64,000 nt of DNA, taken from Paraburkholderia kururiensis JCM 10599 = LMG 19447. GTDB taxonomy: Bacteria > Pseudomonadota > Gammaproteobacteria > Burkholderiales > Burkholderiaceae. The notes below the pieces were generated by a model. It was not told the origin of the DNA. It worked only from the letters and a program-made list of their open reading frames with translations, and ran no database searches. The stretch is taken from positions 248,001-312,000 of the forward strand of contig NZ_RJZE01000005.1 of NCBI RefSeq assembly GCF_003986935.1, given 5' to 3'. Below, in pieces: positions 62,164-64,000 of this stretch. Position 1 is the stretch's first letter. Each line of letters starts with the position of its first letter. The translations under genes were made by a program, and so were the position numbers.

Positions 62164-63222
62164 TCAAGGCTGCCGTGTCGTCGCGGCAGTTGGGCAAGCC
62201 GGGTCTTTACCCCAATGCCCGTCGCAGACACGCCAGCGACAGAGCTGGTCTTCGAAGAAGCCTTTCTGGCCGCACTCCTTCACGCGCTCCGCGAGGCGCA
62301 CATCGCCTGCGTTCGATGCCGCGATTTTTGTCGGGGCTTGCTTCGAGGTTTCCTTCGCATTGGCCTGCTTCGCCGAAGATTGCTTCGACTGCGCAGGCTT
62401 CGCAGGCGCTTCCTTCTCAGACTCGGTGGACGGCTTCGTGCGCGCGACGAGCGCGGCCAGCAAGTCCGCGTCCGAGTCGTCGTGGGTCTTGCCGCCCTTC
62501 GTGTCGCGAGACTTCTGCGTCTGTGCTACGGCTACAGGTTTCGCCGCATGGTGGCCGCCACTCGGCGCCTCATGTTTGCCGCGCGATGCGACTGTCTCGT
62601 GTTGCTTGCTGTTCGCTGCCGTCGCAGCGGCAGAGGCAGAGGCAGACTTCGCATTCTTCGCCGGCGCAACCGCAAGCGTGGTGGCCGAGGCCGGTGCGCC
62701 GGTGTCCTCAGCCCCATTCGCCAGGGCGCGGGACAGGCGATTGTCGTCGGCGGCCCCTGATGCCGATGCCACGTCCGGCGACGACGCCGCGCCCGACGCA
62801 TTCGGTGCGCTCGCCGAATCGTCGGCCACGATGGTTGCCGCTTGCGACGCAGAAGCCGGCGCGGGGCTGGCCGCAGTGGTTTGAGCAGCGCTCGCGCCAC
62901 TCGCCTGTGCCGCGGCAGTTGTTGCTGAAGTTGTCGCTGAAGTAGTCGCGGCGTCGCCCTGCGCTGCGCCAGCAGGATGCGTCTGGTAGCGCCCTTGCAG
63001 TTGCCAGGCGCCCACTGCGGCCAGCGCCACGACCAGCAATCCGCCCACCACGAGCGGCTTCTTCGCGCGCGGCGGCTTCTTCTCTGCGGGAGGTACGACA
63101 CGGCCTTCCAGGTTCGCGAGGATGCGCGAACCGTTGGCTTCGCTTGCCGGAGCCGTATCGGAAAGCAGGCTGGGCGGGGTTCTGGAATTCGGGCTGTCCG
63201 GCGCACTCATTCGCTGTCTCAT
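62164..63222 (-). CDS. Low-complexity membrane-anchored hypothetical protein with C-terminal cysteine motif
   Basis: About 352 residues from the ATG at 63222 (AAGGA five bases before; an ATG at 63210 is also in frame). A cytoplasmic Pro/Ser-rich tail and basic stretch precede one membrane helix at about 56-73. A long Ala/Ser/Thr-rich periplasmic linker with tandem TSAT repeats and a Lys/Ser/Gln region follows. The C-terminal 39 residues hold four cysteines (C317, C328, C333, C343; KECGQKGFFEDQLCRWRVCDGHWG), likely disulfide-linked. The layout suggests a periplasmic cap domain on a flexible tether. I do not know its function. The gene is divergent from an M15 peptidase-like gene, so an envelope role is possible. 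Confidence 0.75.
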   Translation of the reverse strand: MRQRMSAPDSPNSRTPPSLLSDTAPASEANGSRILANLEGRVVPPAEKKPPRAKKPLVVGGLLVVALAAVGAWQLQGRYQTHPAGAAQGDAATTSATTSATTAAAQASGASAAQTTAASPAPASASQAATIVADDSASAPNASGAASSPDVASASGAADDNRLSRALANGAEDTGAPASATTLAVAPAKNAKSASASAAATAANSKQHETVASRGKHEAPSGGHHAAKPVAVAQTQKSRDTKGGKTHDDSDADLLAALVARTKPSTESEKEAPAKPAQSKQSSAKQANAKETSKQAPTKIAASNAGDVRLAERVKECGQKGFFEDQLCRWRVCDGHWGKDPACPTAATTRQP

Positions 63223-63331
63223 TGAATCCTTGTTTAATTCGCCGCGATAATAATGTCCGAACCTGGCGAGCAGGCTGATTCTAAAGTCTCGCATTACAAA
63301 ATACAATTGCCAGCAAATTGCGGGGTGCACC

Positions 63332-64000
63332 TTGATTGCAGCGGTCCTTACTTTCTATTTCCTTGTCGTCGTGCTGGCCGCGGCAATGGTCCTTTTGCCG
63401 GCAGTGCGCGCATCCATTCTGGGTGCGGCCTTCCAGATTCACGGACGCGTGATGCGCCGTGCATCGGCGCATGCAATGCGCACTCGCGAGCAATTACATA
63501 AATCGGCAAAAATTTCCCAAACAACTTTAGTCGACGTGCAAAATTTGCTGATACGCCGGCGCTTGCTGATTTTTACTGCCACAGGTATTCTTGCCACGCC
63601 GCCGTTGATTGCAATTGCATTGAGAGGCCGTCAGCTATTTCAATATGACGACAATGTGCGGGTGCCCGACGAAAAAATCGCTGCCCTGCTGAATGGCGAG
63701 CAGCTCGTGCCCCCGCCGCCGCTTCCGCCTGAGGTCTTCGCCACGCAGGAAGTCGAGCAGGTGCGGCCTGCGCTGCAGGACGCAAGCCGCGACTGGAACC
63801 TGCTGGACGCCGATTTCAGAACGCGCTTATTGCTCGTGTACAAGATCATGCATGAGCAATACGGTTATCAAATGGCCTTGCTGGAAGGCTATCGCAGCCC
63901 GGAACGGCAAAACCGGCTCGCGCAGATGGGGGGAAACGTGACCAATGCCGCGGCGTATCAGAGCTATCACCAATATGGATTGGCCGCGGACAATGCCTTT
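63332..64000 (+). CDS. M15-type peptidase (VanY/D-Ala-D-Ala carboxypeptidase-like), 3' end outside window
   Basis: A plus-strand frame from TTG 63332 (GGGG site six bases upstream) stays open to the window end, 223 residues so far. Membrane helices lie near residues 2-25 and 80-98. From about 155 the M15 fold appears: LLLVYKIMHEQYGYQMALLEGYRSPERQNRL, then S211-x-H213-x2-G-x-A-x-D220, the zinc-binding motif of VanY/DdpX/endolysin peptidases. It should cut peptidoglycan stem peptides in the periplasm. TonB-like or type VI-associated M15 proteins share the two-helix anchor, but no secretion genes are in view. The remaining ligands lie outside the window. Confidence 0.8.
   Translation, partial: MIAAVLTFYFLVVVLAAAMVLLPAVRASILGAAFQIHGRVMRRASAHAMRTREQLHKSAKISQTTLVDVQNLLIRRRLLIFTATGILATPPLIAIALRGRQLFQYDDNVRVPDEKIAALLNGEQLVPPPPLPPEVFATQEVEQVRPALQDASRDWNLLDADFRTRLLLVYKIMHEQYGYQMALLEGYRSPERQNRLAQMGGNVTNAAAYQSYHQYGLAADNAF

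Noticed and set aside
62920..62948. Repeat array (CRISPR-like) in the low-complexity gene
   Set aside because: Only about two 12-bp copies in frame, coding TSAT repeats of the protein linker; no spacers.
63253..63501. Plus-strand 82-residue frame just upstream of the M15 gene
   Set aside because: Overlaps the start of the M15-type frame in another phase and has no recognisable feature.
1..64000. Prophage, transposon or tRNA-flanked genomic island
   Set aside because: I saw no integrase, transposase, terminal repeats or tRNA gene anywhere in the window.

Overview
The window is GC-rich, densely coding bacterial DNA with accessory catabolism, transport and efflux genes and no rRNA, tRNA, phage, IS or CRISPR. 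GC content, gene families and operon styles (EmrAB with a NodT-type outer membrane lipoprotein, many IclR/GntR/LysR regulators, MHS and ACS transporters, FrcBCA-like ABC genes) fit a Burkholderiaceae member (Burkholderia, Paraburkholderia or Caballeronia), probably a secondary replicon. The taxon is inferred from gene content only.

Layout. 1-270: start of a glycogen-debranching-type glucosidase, cut by the window edge. 417-5052 (minus): drug efflux operon emrA-like, emrB-like, outer membrane factor, MarR. 5444-6232: class II aldolase-like protein. 6303-20639: a large nitrogen-compound catabolic region. Its minus-strand part encodes a short AraC protein, a three-subunit FAD/[2Fe-2S] oxidase (translationally overlapping genes), a PuuB-type FAD oxidase, a type II haloacid dehalogenase-like protein and an aldehyde dehydrogenase. 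Its plus-strand part encodes an acetyltransferase, a GhrA-type reductase, a class III aminotransferase, an Lrp regulator, a succinate-semialdehyde-type dehydrogenase and an aspartoacylase-family deacylase. The logic is oxidative deamination or transamination of an amine, aldehyde oxidation and deacylation; the substrate cannot be read from the sequence. 20763-22468: sodium/solute symporter with a DUF3311 partner. 22866-32850 (minus): dipeptide-type ABC transporter followed by hydantoinase/oxoprolinase subunits A and B and a small orphan gene, suggesting import and hydrolysis of a cyclic amide or modified peptide.

33415-35433: GGDEF-EAL membrane protein. 35513-37680: PcaR-like IclR regulator and MHS transporter, with a PcaR-type operator upstream. 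37986-39875: methyltransferase and two hypothetical genes. 39941-46284: hexuronate (mannonate/fructuronate) cluster with GntR regulator, ACS-family MFS transporter, zinc dehydrogenase, ManD-type dehydratase and a divergent fructuronate-reductase-like gene. 46307-50610 (minus): polar amino acid ABC transporter with IclR regulator and RidA. 51036-53184: LysR regulator divergent from an aldo/keto reductase that ends in a strong terminator. 53674-56563: FrcBCA-like sugar ABC transporter behind an AT-rich promoter region. 56774-58143: ECF sigma factor and anti-sigma factor. 58231-61757 (minus): TonB-dependent siderophore receptor and PepSY membrane protein behind a perfect 18-bp inverted repeat that looks like an extended Fur operator. 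62164-64000: a low-complexity membrane protein and the divergent start of an M15-type peptidase.

The best unexplained material is the amine/opine-like catabolic region, the hydantoinase-ABC operon with its small last gene, and several well-formed palindromic operators whose regulators lie next door. I did not see a clearly unprecedented defence or mobile system.
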